From CALBZH01 sp964538515 (GTDB lineage Bacteria; Desulfobacterota; Syntrophobacteria; Syntrophobacterales; Syntrophobacteraceae): a stretch of 64,000 nucleotides of DNA. The stretch is from contig CAZIEW010000001.1 in NCBI GenBank assembly GCA_964538515.1, forward strand, positions 124,001 to 188,000, given 5' to 3'. This document shows, piece by piece, positions 23,792 to 33,630 of this stretch. Position numbers and translations under genes: made by a program. The notes below the pieces were generated by a model that saw only the letters and a program-made list of their open reading frames with translations, was not told the DNA's origin and made no database searches. The number at the start of each line of letters is the position of its first letter. Within the stretch, counting starts at the first letter, position 1.

Positions 23792-25213
23792 TTACGGCAG
23801 GCTCCGAGCCGCAGCCTCAGTCAACGCCACAAACTGATCCGGGAAGACTCCAAGGTAAACCATGGCAAGCACCAGGGCGATGCACATGTACCGTGTCCAG
23901 GAATCCATCTTAACGGGTGGGTACGGACGGACAGGCTCCAGCATATACGCCGCTTTGATGACGATCATATAATAGTACAACGATATGGTCGCGTTGATCA
24001 TGCCGATAATGGCGAGCACCAAGTGCCCCTGCTCCACCGCAGCCGCGAAAACCAGGAACTTTCCAGTGAATCCTACGGTCGGCGGAATGCCCGCCATCCC
24101 GAAGAGCGCGAGCATCAAGGTCATCGCGAGAAGCGGCGAGCGCTTGTGCAGGCCGGCAAGCTCCTTGATATCCAGGTTCTTGCCGTTGTCGGCAATCTTC
24201 ATGATGACGAGAAAGCAGGCATACCCCATAATCAGGTAGGCAATCGCGTAGTAAATCGCCGTCGCATAGCCGCGCTGGGAAACACTCAAAATACCGATCA
24301 TCATGTATCCGGCATGCGCGATGCTCGAGTAGGCGAGGAGCCGTTTGAGATCTTTCTGGATGATCGCAACCAGGTTGCCGAAGGTCATGGAGAGGACCGA
24401 CAGGGCGATCAGCACATTGACCAGCACCGGGCTTTCCGACCCGGAGAAGCCCACGAATCGGATGACCATCGCCGCAGCGGCCATCTTCGAGGCCGTACCG
24501 ATATAGGCCGTGACCTGGTTGGCCGTGCCCTGGTACACATCCGGCGCCCAGATGTGGAACGGGAACAAGGCCTGCTTGAAGAAGAAACCGGAGAGCGCGA
24601 GCACCAGCCCGATGATGGCGGCGGGCTCCTTGATCACCGTCGGAAGCACCTTGGCTAGCTCGGCGACGTAAGTCGTGTGCGTCACCCCGAAGAGGTAGCT
24701 CAAGCCGAACAGCATGAAGGCCGAGGCCGTCACACCGACCATGAAATACTTGATGCCCGTTTCGGAATATTCCGGCGCGTTGCGCCGCATGTTCGCCAGC
24801 AGGTACAGGGAGTACGACGACAGCTCGATCGACACGTAGATCGTGAGCAGCTCAACGGAGCTGACCAGCATCATCATGCCCAAGGTGCACACGGACAGGA
24901 ACAGGAAGAACTCCGGATGCTGTCGACCGTCAATGCCGTTCAGCTCACTGCAGGAAAAGATCACGAGCAGCGTACCGATCGCGATCAGGAGCTTAAACAG
25001 CTGGCTGAAAAGATCCACCCGATAGGCATCGAAGAAGACCATCCCCTGCATGCTCACGCAGATCAGCGTCGCCAGCACGCCAGCGGCGGCGAAGAAGAGC
25101 GCTACCGCATACACACGTTTCTGGTCCACCCTCTTTTGGAGTGACAGCCAAAAGAGAACAGCGGCCATCAGCACATACACCAGCTCAGGAGCAAAAAGGA
25201 CCCACTTCGTCAT
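23792..25213 (-). CDS. nuoN: NADH-quinone oxidoreductase subunit N
   Basis: This 473-residue antiporter-like membrane subunit has about 14 helices. Conserved pump residues are present: Glu in 'IYVSIELSSYS', Lys in 'GFFFKQALFPFHIWAPDVY', and Lys in 'GTASKMAA'. The ATG at 25213 is preferred over a TTG six bases upstream. It is one of three proton-pumping subunits and follows nuoM by 25 bases. Confidence 0.95.
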   Translation of the reverse strand: MTKWVLFAPELVYVLMAAVLFWLSLQKRVDQKRVYAVALFFAAAGVLATLICVSMQGMVFFDAYRVDLFSQLFKLLIAIGTLLVIFSCSELNGIDGRQHPEFFLFLSVCTLGMMMLVSSVELLTIYVSIELSSYSLYLLANMRRNAPEYSETGIKYFMVGVTASAFMLFGLSYLFGVTHTTYVAELAKVLPTVIKEPAAIIGLVLALSGFFFKQALFPFHIWAPDVYQGTANQVTAYIGTASKMAAAAMVIRFVGFSGSESPVLVNVLIALSVLSMTFGNLVAIIQKDLKRLLAYSSIAHAGYMMIGILSVSQRGYATAIYYAIAYLIMGYACFLVIMKIADNGKNLDIKELAGLHKRSPLLAMTLMLALFGMAGIPPTVGFTGKFLVFAAAVEQGHLVLAIIGMINATISLYYYMIVIKAAYMLEPVRPYPPVKMDSWTRYMCIALVLAMVYLGVFPDQFVALTEAAARSLP

Positions 25214-25238
25214 AGTCAACTCTTCCCTTCACTCAGCC

Positions 25239-26714
25239 TTACAAGCTGCCTACGAATGGGATCACTGCACACTGGATCACATCCAAGATGACCCGGGGGA
25301 ACATTCCAAAGAACAGGATCACGCCCACCAGGATGATCCTCGGCGTGGCCAGGTACAGCGGCACATCCGGGATGTGAGCCCACCGCTCGTTCTTCTCACC
25401 GTAGAATGTCTTCATCACCACGCGCAGCATGAACAGAGCACTCACCACGATCCCGCTCACCGCCAGGATACCGCGAACCGGATACACCTTGACGGACGAC
25501 ACGAACACCAGAAGCTCGGCCCAGAAGCTCGCCATGAAAGGAACACCGATGCCAGCGAAAGCCGCCATGATGAAGAAGGCCGAAGCTTTTGGCATCGTCA
25601 CCGACAAGCCACCAAGCTCCGGGATCATCTTGGTATGCGTCTTGTCGTAGATGTATCCGACAGAGGAAAAGAGAAGGGCTGTCATCACGCCGTGCGCAAA
25701 CATCTGGAAAACGGCCCCGTTGATGCCGTTCACGGTCATGGTGGAGAGACCCAGCCCGACGATGCCCATGTGCGAGACACTCGAATAGCCAATGACGTAC
25801 TTGAGGTCCGTCTGAGCGAGCCCCACGAAGGCCCCGTAGACAATTCCGATGGTGGCGAGCAGCGCCATGAAGTCCGCCCAGTAGGCCAGGCCGTCCGGAC
25901 ACAGCGTCATGCCGAGGCGCAGGATCCCGTAAGCGCCGAGCTTCATCAGAACGCCCGCATGGATCATACTCACGGCCGTGGGCGCTGCAACGTGGCCAAC
26001 CGGCGACCATGTGTGGAACGGCCAAACACCTGCGAGAACCCCGAAGCCCAGGTAGAGCATGACGAAGGCGATCTTCTGCACCTCCGGGGAGAACCCGATG
26101 CGCTGCAGCTCGAACAGGTCAAACGTATGCCCGCCGGCTTGGACCCACAGATAGATGATCCCGGGAAGGATCAAAACGCTGCCCGCGAGCAGGTACAGCG
26201 TGAGCTTCATGCCGCCGTACTCTTTGCGCGTACCGCCCCAGACCGCAATGAGCGGATACATGGGGAAGAGCGACACGTCGTACCACACAAAGATCCAGAA
26301 CAGATCCATCGACATGAACACGCCATAGACTCCGGCAACGAGGAGGAACGTGAAGGCAAAAAACTCCTTCACGCGGTTTTCAAGCTCCCACATGGTGAGC
26401 ACGCCCGTGAAAAGCACCACGGCAGTCAGCAGGATCATCGGCGCGTTGATGCCGTCCAGCGCCATGAACCAGTAAACCCCCATGCCTTTCACCCACAGGT
26501 ATCGCTCCACCATCTGGAGGCCGCCCTTCGTCACGTCGAAGGAGTGATACACATAAAGGCTAAGGATCAACCCGATGCCCGAGAAAAGGAGAGAGACCTG
26601 CTTCACCAGTTTAGGACGGTCATCCGGGATAAACAGGATGACCAGCATCCCCACGATCGTCGACATCAAGATCGCAGTCAGGAAGGGAAATTGTGCCATT
26701 TCCATCGAAGTCAT
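25239..26714 (-). CDS. nuoM: NADH-quinone oxidoreductase subunit M (variant without the usual TM7 lysine)
   Basis: This 491-residue antiporter-like subunit has about 14 membrane helices. The family motif is present as 'WPFHTWSPVGHVAAPTAVS' with the later Lys258 ('GVLMKLGAYG'). By eye alignment the usual TM7 lysine is Leu227, the usual TM5 glutamate is Asp146 ('FVWYDVSLFP'), and the LPDAH segment reads SPVGH. NuoL and NuoN in the same operon keep their lysines, so this looks like a specific NuoM variant rather than decay. Confidence 0.94.
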   Translation of the reverse strand: MTSMEMAQFPFLTAILMSTIVGMLVILFIPDDRPKLVKQVSLLFSGIGLILSLYVYHSFDVTKGGLQMVERYLWVKGMGVYWFMALDGINAPMILLTAVVLFTGVLTMWELENRVKEFFAFTFLLVAGVYGVFMSMDLFWIFVWYDVSLFPMYPLIAVWGGTRKEYGGMKLTLYLLAGSVLILPGIIYLWVQAGGHTFDLFELQRIGFSPEVQKIAFVMLYLGFGVLAGVWPFHTWSPVGHVAAPTAVSMIHAGVLMKLGAYGILRLGMTLCPDGLAYWADFMALLATIGIVYGAFVGLAQTDLKYVIGYSSVSHMGIVGLGLSTMTVNGINGAVFQMFAHGVMTALLFSSVGYIYDKTHTKMIPELGGLSVTMPKASAFFIMAAFAGIGVPFMASFWAELLVFVSSVKVYPVRGILAVSGIVVSALFMLRVVMKTFYGEKNERWAHIPDVPLYLATPRIILVGVILFFGMFPRVILDVIQCAVIPFVGSL

Positions 26715-26829
26715 AAGCCAGCCCGTCCGCTCAGATTATATGGTTTTGTTCTTTCTTGACCCCTCAGTAACGATGCCACTCCCACCGCCGCTGCAAGCCG
26801 GAGTCACCATGACTCCGGCTCGAGCCTCC

Positions 26830-28779
26830 TTAGGCGAGGAGGAAGTAGAGCACAACCAATCCCACTGCCGCGATCATCACGAGCAGGTTGTATTGAAGCA
26901 TTCCGGACTGCAAGAAGCTGAACAGACGACCGCTTCCGATGGTTCCCTGGCAAATGCCGTCGATGCCGCCGTCGATGATACGCCGGTCGTTTCTCGTGAA
27001 CACATTCGTGAGCCCGCAGTACACCACGTTGTCCAGGGTCTTGCGCAGAAAGTCGTCCATGTACCAGCGCCGTGCAAACAACTCCTCGACGGCCGGGAAT
27101 TTCTTGAGAAATCCTTCCTGGCTGGCGCCTTTGCGCCCGAATTCCATGTAAGCCCACACGATACCACCAACCGCCAGGGTCACTGCGGTGATCAGCAGCA
27201 TGAAATGTCCCGCCCCGTGGCCGCCTTCGGCCCCATGCGCCGCAGCAGCCTGGTGAGCCGTTTGCGAAGCGCCCATCAGGAAATGCTCCAGGGACGACTG
27301 GGAGAAACCGAGTACCACCGTAACACTGGCCAGGATGATGAGAGGAACCGCCATACACCAGAAGATGTACCCGTGGTGGCCCTCTTCCTCATGACCATGC
27401 CCCCCGCCATGAGCCTCCTCATGCCCATGGTGAGCCTCGACCCCGCCTTTCGGGAACAGCATGAAGAAAATCAGGCGGAAGGTGTAGTAAGCCGTCATCA
27501 AAGCGCCCAGCAGGCCGGCTCCCAGCCAAATCTTGTTCGGATGGTTGGCCAGAACGCCAAGGATCGCTTCCTTGCTGAAGAAGCCCGAGAAGGGGAAGAT
27601 GCCCGAGAGGGCCAGAGCACCGACGGTCATGCACACCATCGGAATGGTGAGCGACCGGCCTCCGTGCTTTCCGATCACCCGGAAATCATTGGTGTGGTAT
27701 TCGTGGATGAAAACACCCGAGCACAAGAAGAGCAGAGCCTTGAAGCCGGCGTGGGTCGTCAGGTGGAACACGCCCGCGAAATACCCGCCGGCGGCTAGGG
27801 ACATCACCATGAACCCAAGCTGACTGACCGTCGAATACGCCCAAACCTGCTTGAGATCATACGTCGCCATGGCCATCGTCGAGGCAAGCAGCATGGTGAT
27901 GGTGCCGAGGGCCAGGGCCATCGACATGGCTTCGGGCGACGAGGAGTAGAACGGGAAAATGCGGCTGAACATGTACACGCCGGCGGCGACCATGGTCGCG
28001 GAGTGCAGCAGCGCGCTGACGGGGGTCGGACCTTCCATGGCGTCAGGCAACCAGGTCAGGAGCGGAAACTGCGCGCTCTTGCCCATCACGCCGCCGAAGA
28101 TGAGCATGGCCGAAACCGTGATCAGCCTCGGGTCCATCGTACCCGCCTTCGCCGCCTCATTGATGTTCAGAATGTTCAGGTTTCCGAAGCCGATGACCAG
28201 GATGATCAGGCCCAGGAAGAAGCCAACGTCACCGAACCGCGTCATGACGAAAGCTTTCTTGCCCGCCTGGGAGGCGCTGTACTTTTCGTAGTAGAAGCCA
28301 ATGAGCAGGTAGGAAGCCAAGCCCACCAGCTCCCAGAAAATGAACAACTGAAGCATGCTCGGGGAGATCACCATGCTCGTCATGGCCCAAGCGAACAGGG
28401 ACTGGAAGGCGTAGTAGCGGCTGAAGCCCGGGTCGCCCGCCATGTAGCCGAGCGAATAGACCTGCACCAGGAAGCTGATGACCGCGACGATGGTCAGCAT
28501 CAGCAAGCTGAGCGGGTCGAGCAGGTAGCCGAACGGAATGATGATGTCATCGGCGATGAGCCAGGGGGTCTTGTACTCCACCGGCACGCCGGCCCCCCAA
28601 AGCTTGATCAGCAAAAAAAGCGCGCAGCATAGGACGATCGACGCGGAGGTTATGGAAATCGTGCAGGACACCTTCGGGTCGTGGCGCGTGAAAATGAGGA
28701 TGATCGCCATGGCGAGGAAAGGCAGGCTCGTCCCCAGGGCCGCAGCAATCAAAACCGGATCCGAGAAAAACGATGTCAT
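26830..28779 (-). CDS. nuoL: NADH-quinone oxidoreductase subunit L
   Basis: This 649-residue distal antiporter-like subunit has the long C-terminal lateral helix region expected of NuoL. Conserved pump residues are kept: Glu in 'FIFWELVGLASY' and Lys in 'GKSAQFPLLTWLPDAMEGPTPVSAL', cut here to the motif. A histidine-rich soluble loop (about 450-475, 'HHGHEEAHGGGHGHEEEGHH') may bind metal and is longer than usual. Confidence 0.95.
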   Translation of the reverse strand: MTSFFSDPVLIAAALGTSLPFLAMAIILIFTRHDPKVSCTISITSASIVLCCALFLLIKLWGAGVPVEYKTPWLIADDIIIPFGYLLDPLSLLMLTIVAVISFLVQVYSLGYMAGDPGFSRYYAFQSLFAWAMTSMVISPSMLQLFIFWELVGLASYLLIGFYYEKYSASQAGKKAFVMTRFGDVGFFLGLIILVIGFGNLNILNINEAAKAGTMDPRLITVSAMLIFGGVMGKSAQFPLLTWLPDAMEGPTPVSALLHSATMVAAGVYMFSRIFPFYSSSPEAMSMALALGTITMLLASTMAMATYDLKQVWAYSTVSQLGFMVMSLAAGGYFAGVFHLTTHAGFKALLFLCSGVFIHEYHTNDFRVIGKHGGRSLTIPMVCMTVGALALSGIFPFSGFFSKEAILGVLANHPNKIWLGAGLLGALMTAYYTFRLIFFMLFPKGGVEAHHGHEEAHGGGHGHEEEGHHGYIFWCMAVPLIILASVTVVLGFSQSSLEHFLMGASQTAHQAAAAHGAEGGHGAGHFMLLITAVTLAVGGIVWAYMEFGRKGASQEGFLKKFPAVEELFARRWYMDDFLRKTLDNVVYCGLTNVFTRNDRRIIDGGIDGICQGTIGSGRLFSFLQSGMLQYNLLVMIAAVGLVVLYFLLA

Positions 28780-28785
28780 GACCTC

Positions 28786-29094
28786 TTAACCTCTCATCTG
28801 CTGGGCACGCTCGATATTCACCGACCGCAGCGTTCGGAACAGGGCCAGAATGATGCTCAGCCCGATCGCAGCTTCAGCCGCGGCCAGACCCATCACGAAC
28901 AGTGTGAAAATCTGCCCGACCGTGGGATCCGGCGCAAGAAATCGATTGAATGCCATGAAGTTCACATTGGCCCCGTTCAGCATAAGCTCGACGGAGATCA
29001 GCATACCGATCAGGTTTCGGCGCTGAAGAACTCCGCACAACCCCAGGCTGAAGAGACCCGCTCCGATAACCAGGTAAACGCCCAGTGTGTTCAC
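28786..29094 (-). CDS. nuoK: NADH-quinone oxidoreductase subunit K
   Basis: This 102-residue protein has three transmembrane helices and the two family glutamates, in 'SVELMLNGANVN' and 'AAAEAAIGLS'. It overlaps the nuoJ stop by four bases and is followed by nuoL after six bases. Confidence 0.96.
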   Translation of the reverse strand: MNTLGVYLVIGAGLFSLGLCGVLQRRNLIGMLISVELMLNGANVNFMAFNRFLAPDPTVGQIFTLFVMGLAAAEAAIGLSIILALFRTLRSVNIERAQQMRG

Positions 29095-29615
29095 GAGCTC
29101 AACCTCCGAGTGAATCCTGCCGTTACGATTGCACCAATGATGGCAATCAGCAGCACCAGCGAAATGGCTTCAAAGACCAGGTCATACCTGGTGAGCAGCA
29201 TGTGCCCGATCGTCACCACGGACCAATCCGAGCTTCTCTCGGCCGCGGGCGCCCAATGACTCTTCGTCCCCGCCACCGCGATGCACAGGAAGAAGATGGT
29301 GCTCGCCAGGGCCGCCATCGCCACCTTGGGCACCCGCCGTTTGGGAACTTCCAGGTGCAAGGGCCGCGACAGCATGATGGCGAAGACGATGGCAATCGTG
29401 ATCGCCCCCACGTAGATGAGCAGCTGCATCATCGCCATGAAAAAGCTTCCCAGGTACAGGTAAAGACCCGCCACACCGGTCAGCGCCAGGGCCAGCCCGA
29501 GCACGTTGTAAAGGATGTTGCGCGGGAAGACTGCGATGGCAGCCCCTCCAAACGTCAGGCCCACCACAATCCAGAACGCCATTTGAGCGAATGATTCCAC
29601 ACTCAGAAAGCTCAT
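29091..29615 (-). CDS. nuoJ: NADH-quinone oxidoreductase subunit J
   Basis: This 174-residue protein has five predicted membrane helices and the NuoJ motif 'LLIYVGAITIAIVFAIML'. The ATG at 29615 has GGGAG six bases upstream; the frame is open further but adds non-hydrophobic sequence. It lies 32 bases after nuoI. Confidence 0.94.
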   Translation of the reverse strand: MSFLSVESFAQMAFWIVVGLTFGGAAIAVFPRNILYNVLGLALALTGVAGLYLYLGSFFMAMMQLLIYVGAITIAIVFAIMLSRPLHLEVPKRRVPKVAMAALASTIFFLCIAVAGTKSHWAPAAERSSDWSVVTIGHMLLTRYDLVFEAISLVLLIAIIGAIVTAGFTRRLSS

Positions 29616-29647
29616 GAGACTCCCTTTCCTCCCCCCGGGTCCTAAAA

Positions 29648-30088
29648 CTAGGACGTGCTCTTTTCCAGCCTCGCGACAAGGTCGATCACGCTGTCCCAAC
29701 GCGACGTCCCCTCCAGCTGAAACTCCTTGGAGTACTGAAGCGTTTCGGTTGGACAGCATTCCACGCAGAGCCCGCACAGACTGCACTTGTTGTATTCAAT
29801 GAAATAATGCGTCGCGACCTTGGGCTTGTGGGCGTGCTCCTTGATCCCCTGAACCTTGATCAGCTGGGAGGGGCACGTCCGCTGACACGTTCCGCAGGCA
29901 ATGCACCGGTGCGTCCCGGTCTGTTCGAAACGCTTGAATTCGATGTGTCCGCGATAGGCATCGGACATCGTCAACTGTTTTCGCGGATACTGGACCGTGA
30001 CGACCGGCTTGAACAGCCGACGCACCGTGACCTTCATACCCTCAACGAGACTCCAGCCGCCGTCTTTAATGTCTTTCCAGTAACTCAT
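29648..30088 (-). CDS. nuoI: NADH-quinone oxidoreductase subunit I (2x[4Fe-4S])
   Basis: This 146-residue peripheral subunit has two ferredoxin motifs, 'CIACGTCQRTC' and 'CSLCGLCVECC', carrying the clusters that pass electrons from NuoG to NuoB. Both full CxxCxxCxxxC sets are present. It starts 15 bases after nuoH. Confidence 0.96.
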   Translation of the reverse strand: MSYWKDIKDGGWSLVEGMKVTVRRLFKPVVTVQYPRKQLTMSDAYRGHIEFKRFEQTGTHRCIACGTCQRTCPSQLIKVQGIKEHAHKPKVATHYFIEYNKCSLCGLCVECCPTETLQYSKEFQLEGTSRWDSVIDLVARLEKSTS

Positions 30089-30103
30089 ATCTCCTCCCGA
30101 GCG

Positions 30104-31084
30104 TCACACGAGTTTCAACACGATTGCCGTGATCAGCAGATTGGCCAGGCTAAGCGGGATCATCACCTTCCAGGAGAAATTCATGAGCTGGTCGAACCGC
30201 AGCCGTGGAAAGGTCCATCGTACCCACATGATCACAAAGATGAGCACATACGTTTTCGCCAGGAACCACACGATGCCCGGAATCCCAAGAGTGAATCCGA
30301 ACGGCCCCTGCCATCCCCCGAAGAACAGGCTCGTCGCCACCGCGCTCACAATGAACATGTTCGTGTACTCGGCGAGGAAGAACAGACCGAAGCGCATCCC
30401 ACTGAATTCGGTATGGAACCCTGCGACCAGCTCCGACTCCGCTTCCGGGATGTCGAACGGAGCCCGGTTCGTCTCCGCCGTGGCGCAAATGAGATAGATG
30501 AGGCCCGCGACCGGCTGCAGGAAGATGAACCAAAGCTTTCCTTGGGCGTTAACGATCTCGGAGAACTGCAGCGAGTTCACCATCAGCACGACGCTCATCA
30601 CCGACAGCAGGAGCGGGATTTCGTAGGCCACGTTCTGGGCAACCGACCGCACCGCACCCAGAAGAGCGTACTTGTTGTTGGAGGCCCAACCGCCTGCCAG
30701 AATCGCGAGAACCGTGATGGTAGAGAAGGCGAAGATCAGGAGGACACCGGCGTTCATGTCTCGGAGGATGAGATCGGGGCCGAACGGCAGCACCAGGAAG
30801 CCGATCAGAACCGGCATGAAGACCATCACCGGCGCCATGACAAACAATTTGCGGTCGACCGTCCCCGGTGTGATCAGCTCTTTGCCGACCAGCTTGATAC
30901 CGTCAGCGATCGTCTGCAACAACCCGAACGGTCCCACTTCCTTCGGTCCCGGCCTCAATTGGATATGACCAGCGACCTTCCGCTCCAGCCAAACCAGGAA
31001 CAACGCGTTCAGCTGAGAGAAGGCCAGTACGATGACCAGGCCGACGATCAGTCGGAACCAATCTGAAGCTACAATGCTGCCCAT
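30104..31084 (-). CDS. nuoH: NADH-quinone oxidoreductase subunit H
   Basis: This 326-residue membrane subunit forms the quinone-chamber floor. Motifs include 'ERKVAGHIQLRPGPKEVGPFG', cut here to its core, and 'RAPFDIPEAESELVAGF', both highly conserved. The ATG at 31084 follows a GAGGGAGAG site; the 59-residue upstream extension lacks family similarity. Confidence 0.96.
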   Translation of the reverse strand: MGSIVASDWFRLIVGLVIVLAFSQLNALFLVWLERKVAGHIQLRPGPKEVGPFGLLQTIADGIKLVGKELITPGTVDRKLFVMAPVMVFMPVLIGFLVLPFGPDLILRDMNAGVLLIFAFSTITVLAILAGGWASNNKYALLGAVRSVAQNVAYEIPLLLSVMSVVLMVNSLQFSEIVNAQGKLWFIFLQPVAGLIYLICATAETNRAPFDIPEAESELVAGFHTEFSGMRFGLFFLAEYTNMFIVSAVATSLFFGGWQGPFGFTLGIPGIVWFLAKTYVLIFVIMWVRWTFPRLRFDQLMNFSWKVMIPLSLANLLITAIVLKLV

Positions 31085-31142
31085 AACAATGCTCTCCCTC
31101 GAATAGAATGGAGTCAGGCCCCTACGTCCCTGCCTAAATGGT

Positions 31143-32264
31143 CTACCGGTCGATTTCGGGTATGACCACGTCAATGCTTCCCAGGATCGAAATGGCGTCG
31201 GCCACCATCGTCCCTTTGAGCACCTCGGTGAGAACATGCAGGTTCCCAAAGCTGGGCACACGGATATGACACCGATACGGCGTGCCGCTCCCGTCGCTCA
31301 CCAGGTAATAACCCGTCTGTCCGCGTGCACTTTCAAAGGCGAAGTAGAGGTCACCCTTCGGAGGAACAACCTTGAAAGATCCCTTTTCGTTCAGGTACGG
31401 GCCGGAGGGAAGCTGATCGAGCGCCTGATCGATGATGCGGCAGCTCTGCTCCATTTCCTCCAAGCGCACGCGATACCGATCCAACGCGTCGCCATTCACT
31501 CCCACGGGGATTTCGAAGTCAAACCGATCGTAGATCTCGTAGGGCTCGACCTTGCGCATATCGAACGGAATGCCGCAAGCACGCAGGTTGGGGCCCGTCA
31601 CACCGAACTGACTGGCCAGCTCCGGGGTGATCACGCCAACTCCCTTCACGCGATGGATGAAGATGACGTTCTTGGTGACCAGGTTGTCGTAGTCCGCGTA
31701 CCGGCTGCGAAGCCGCTTGACAAACGACCGGGTCATGTCGACGAACTGCCCGTCCGCATCCCGGCACACGCCGCCAAACCGGCAGTACGAATAGGTCAGA
31801 CGCGAGCCGCTCACCCGGTCCAAGATATCCAGGATCTGCTCCCGATCATCGAAGGCATACAGAAAGGGAGTGAACCCACCCAAGTCCATGACGTAGGTGC
31901 CGAACCAGAGCAGGTGACTGGAGATGCGGTTGAGCTCAGCGCAAATCGTGCGGATGTACTTGGCCCGCTCGGGAACCTCGATGCCGGCGAACTTTTCGAC
32001 GGCCAGGGCGTACCCATGATTGAAGAGCATCCCCGAGAGGTAATCCATGCGGCTGGTGTTGGGCATGAACTGCTTGTAAGCGCGGTTCTCCCCCATCTTC
32101 TCATGACCGCGGTGACCGTAGCCGATGACCGGATCCGCCTTGACGATGAACTCCCCGTCGAGATCCAGCAGAACCCGCAAGACGCCGTGGGTGGAAGGGT
32201 GCTGCGGCCCGAGGTTCAGCTGGTAGACACGTTCAACAATCGGTGCTTGCAGTTGTTCAGCCAT
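31143..32264 (-). CDS. nuoD: NADH-quinone oxidoreductase subunit D
   Basis: This 373-residue protein is the 49-kDa type quinone-site subunit, with 'NLGPQHPSTHGVLR', 'GYGHRGHEKM' and the C-terminal 'VPEIDR'. It is a separate gene, not fused to nuoC. The start at 32264 overlaps nuoC by eight bases and has AAGAGA upstream. Confidence 0.96.
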   Translation of the reverse strand: MAEQLQAPIVERVYQLNLGPQHPSTHGVLRVLLDLDGEFIVKADPVIGYGHRGHEKMGENRAYKQFMPNTSRMDYLSGMLFNHGYALAVEKFAGIEVPERAKYIRTICAELNRISSHLLWFGTYVMDLGGFTPFLYAFDDREQILDILDRVSGSRLTYSYCRFGGVCRDADGQFVDMTRSFVKRLRSRYADYDNLVTKNVIFIHRVKGVGVITPELASQFGVTGPNLRACGIPFDMRKVEPYEIYDRFDFEIPVGVNGDALDRYRVRLEEMEQSCRIIDQALDQLPSGPYLNEKGSFKVVPPKGDLYFAFESARGQTGYYLVSDGSGTPYRCHIRVPSFGNLHVLTEVLKGTMVADAISILGSIDVVIPEIDR

Positions 32265-32730
32265 AGATCTCTTCCCGTCTGCGATAAGCATTTACGCTGC
32301 CAAAGGTTTTCTTCAACGGGTAATAATCGGCGTCTTCGGGGAGCAGCAAATTCCGGGGGTCCGGATGACCGGCGAACTGAATGCCGAAGAACTCCCGAAT
32401 CTCCCGTTCCTGCCAGTCGGCGGTCGGGAACAGGTCGCTCACGGTCTGCACCGTTGCCCCTTCCGCGACGAGCGTGCGGATCACCATTCGCGCCTTCGGC
32501 TCATACGTGTTCAGGTGGTAGACCAGCTCGGCCGTGTCCTGAAAATCAAGGGCGGTCACCGATTCCAGGTAGAACCCCGCATCCCTGAACCACCCGAGTA
32601 CGTCGCGCACCTTCCCAAGCTCCACCGAAGCCGAGAAGACCACTCCCGACCGATACGCGTCGTCCCTGCACACGGCATTCGTCGGAAGCGCGGCGCTTAC
32701 TTTCGCGATGATGTCATCTTTTTTCGCCAT
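32257..32730 (-). CDS. nuoC: NADH-quinone oxidoreductase subunit C
   Basis: This 157-residue protein is the 30-kDa type subunit, with the signature 'ADWQEREIREFFGIQFAGHPD'. The ATG at 32730 or the GTG at 32739 could be the start. It follows nuoB by two bases from the chosen ATG and overlaps nuoD downstream. Confidence 0.94.
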   Translation of the reverse strand: MAKKDDIIAKVSAALPTNAVCRDDAYRSGVVFSASVELGKVRDVLGWFRDAGFYLESVTALDFQDTAELVYHLNTYEPKARMVIRTLVAEGATVQTVSDLFPTADWQEREIREFFGIQFAGHPDPRNLLLPEDADYYPLKKTFGSVNAYRRREEIYG

Positions 32731-32732
32731 GA

Positions 32733-33238
<506 letters not shown>

Positions 33239-33257
<19 letters not shown>

Positions 33258-33619
33258 TCAAACACTCCTTTGCACCAAGCGTAGACGATGGCCAAAGACA
33301 AAATGCCAACAAATATGACCACTTCCACCAGATCCCGGATGGCGTACTTCCCATAGGCCAGGGCCACCGGAAAGAGGTAGAGTACGTCGACGTCAAAGGC
33401 TAGAAAGATCAGCGCATAAATGTAGTACGCGACCGTAAACTGGATCCACGCGCTCCCGATGGTCTGCATACCACTTTCATACGTCTCATCGCGCTTGGCC
33501 CCCTTGCTCCGCTTCACGATCAACGAAGACACGATGATCGGGACAATTGCGAAGACCAGCCCGACCAGGAGGTACAGGGCAACGGCCAGAAAATCTGTCA
33601 TCAGCTCTTTGGGCAGCAT
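33239..33619 (-). CDS. nuoA: NADH-quinone oxidoreductase subunit A
   Basis: This 126-residue protein has three membrane helices and the loop motif 'YESGMQTIGSAWIQF'. In most NuoA this loop is YECG; here the Cys position reads Ser. The ATG at 33619 is chosen because GAGG lies upstream within the nuoF stop region; a GTG at 33631 overlaps nuoF. It is preceded by nuoF, so the operon begins with the electron-input module. Confidence 0.93.
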
Positions 33620-33630
33620 GCCATTCCTCA

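Noticed and set aside
25050..26759. Plus-strand open frame of 569 codons rich in His, Asp and Arg
   Set aside because: This is the complement of nuoM and nuoN hydrophobic codons; no known domain.
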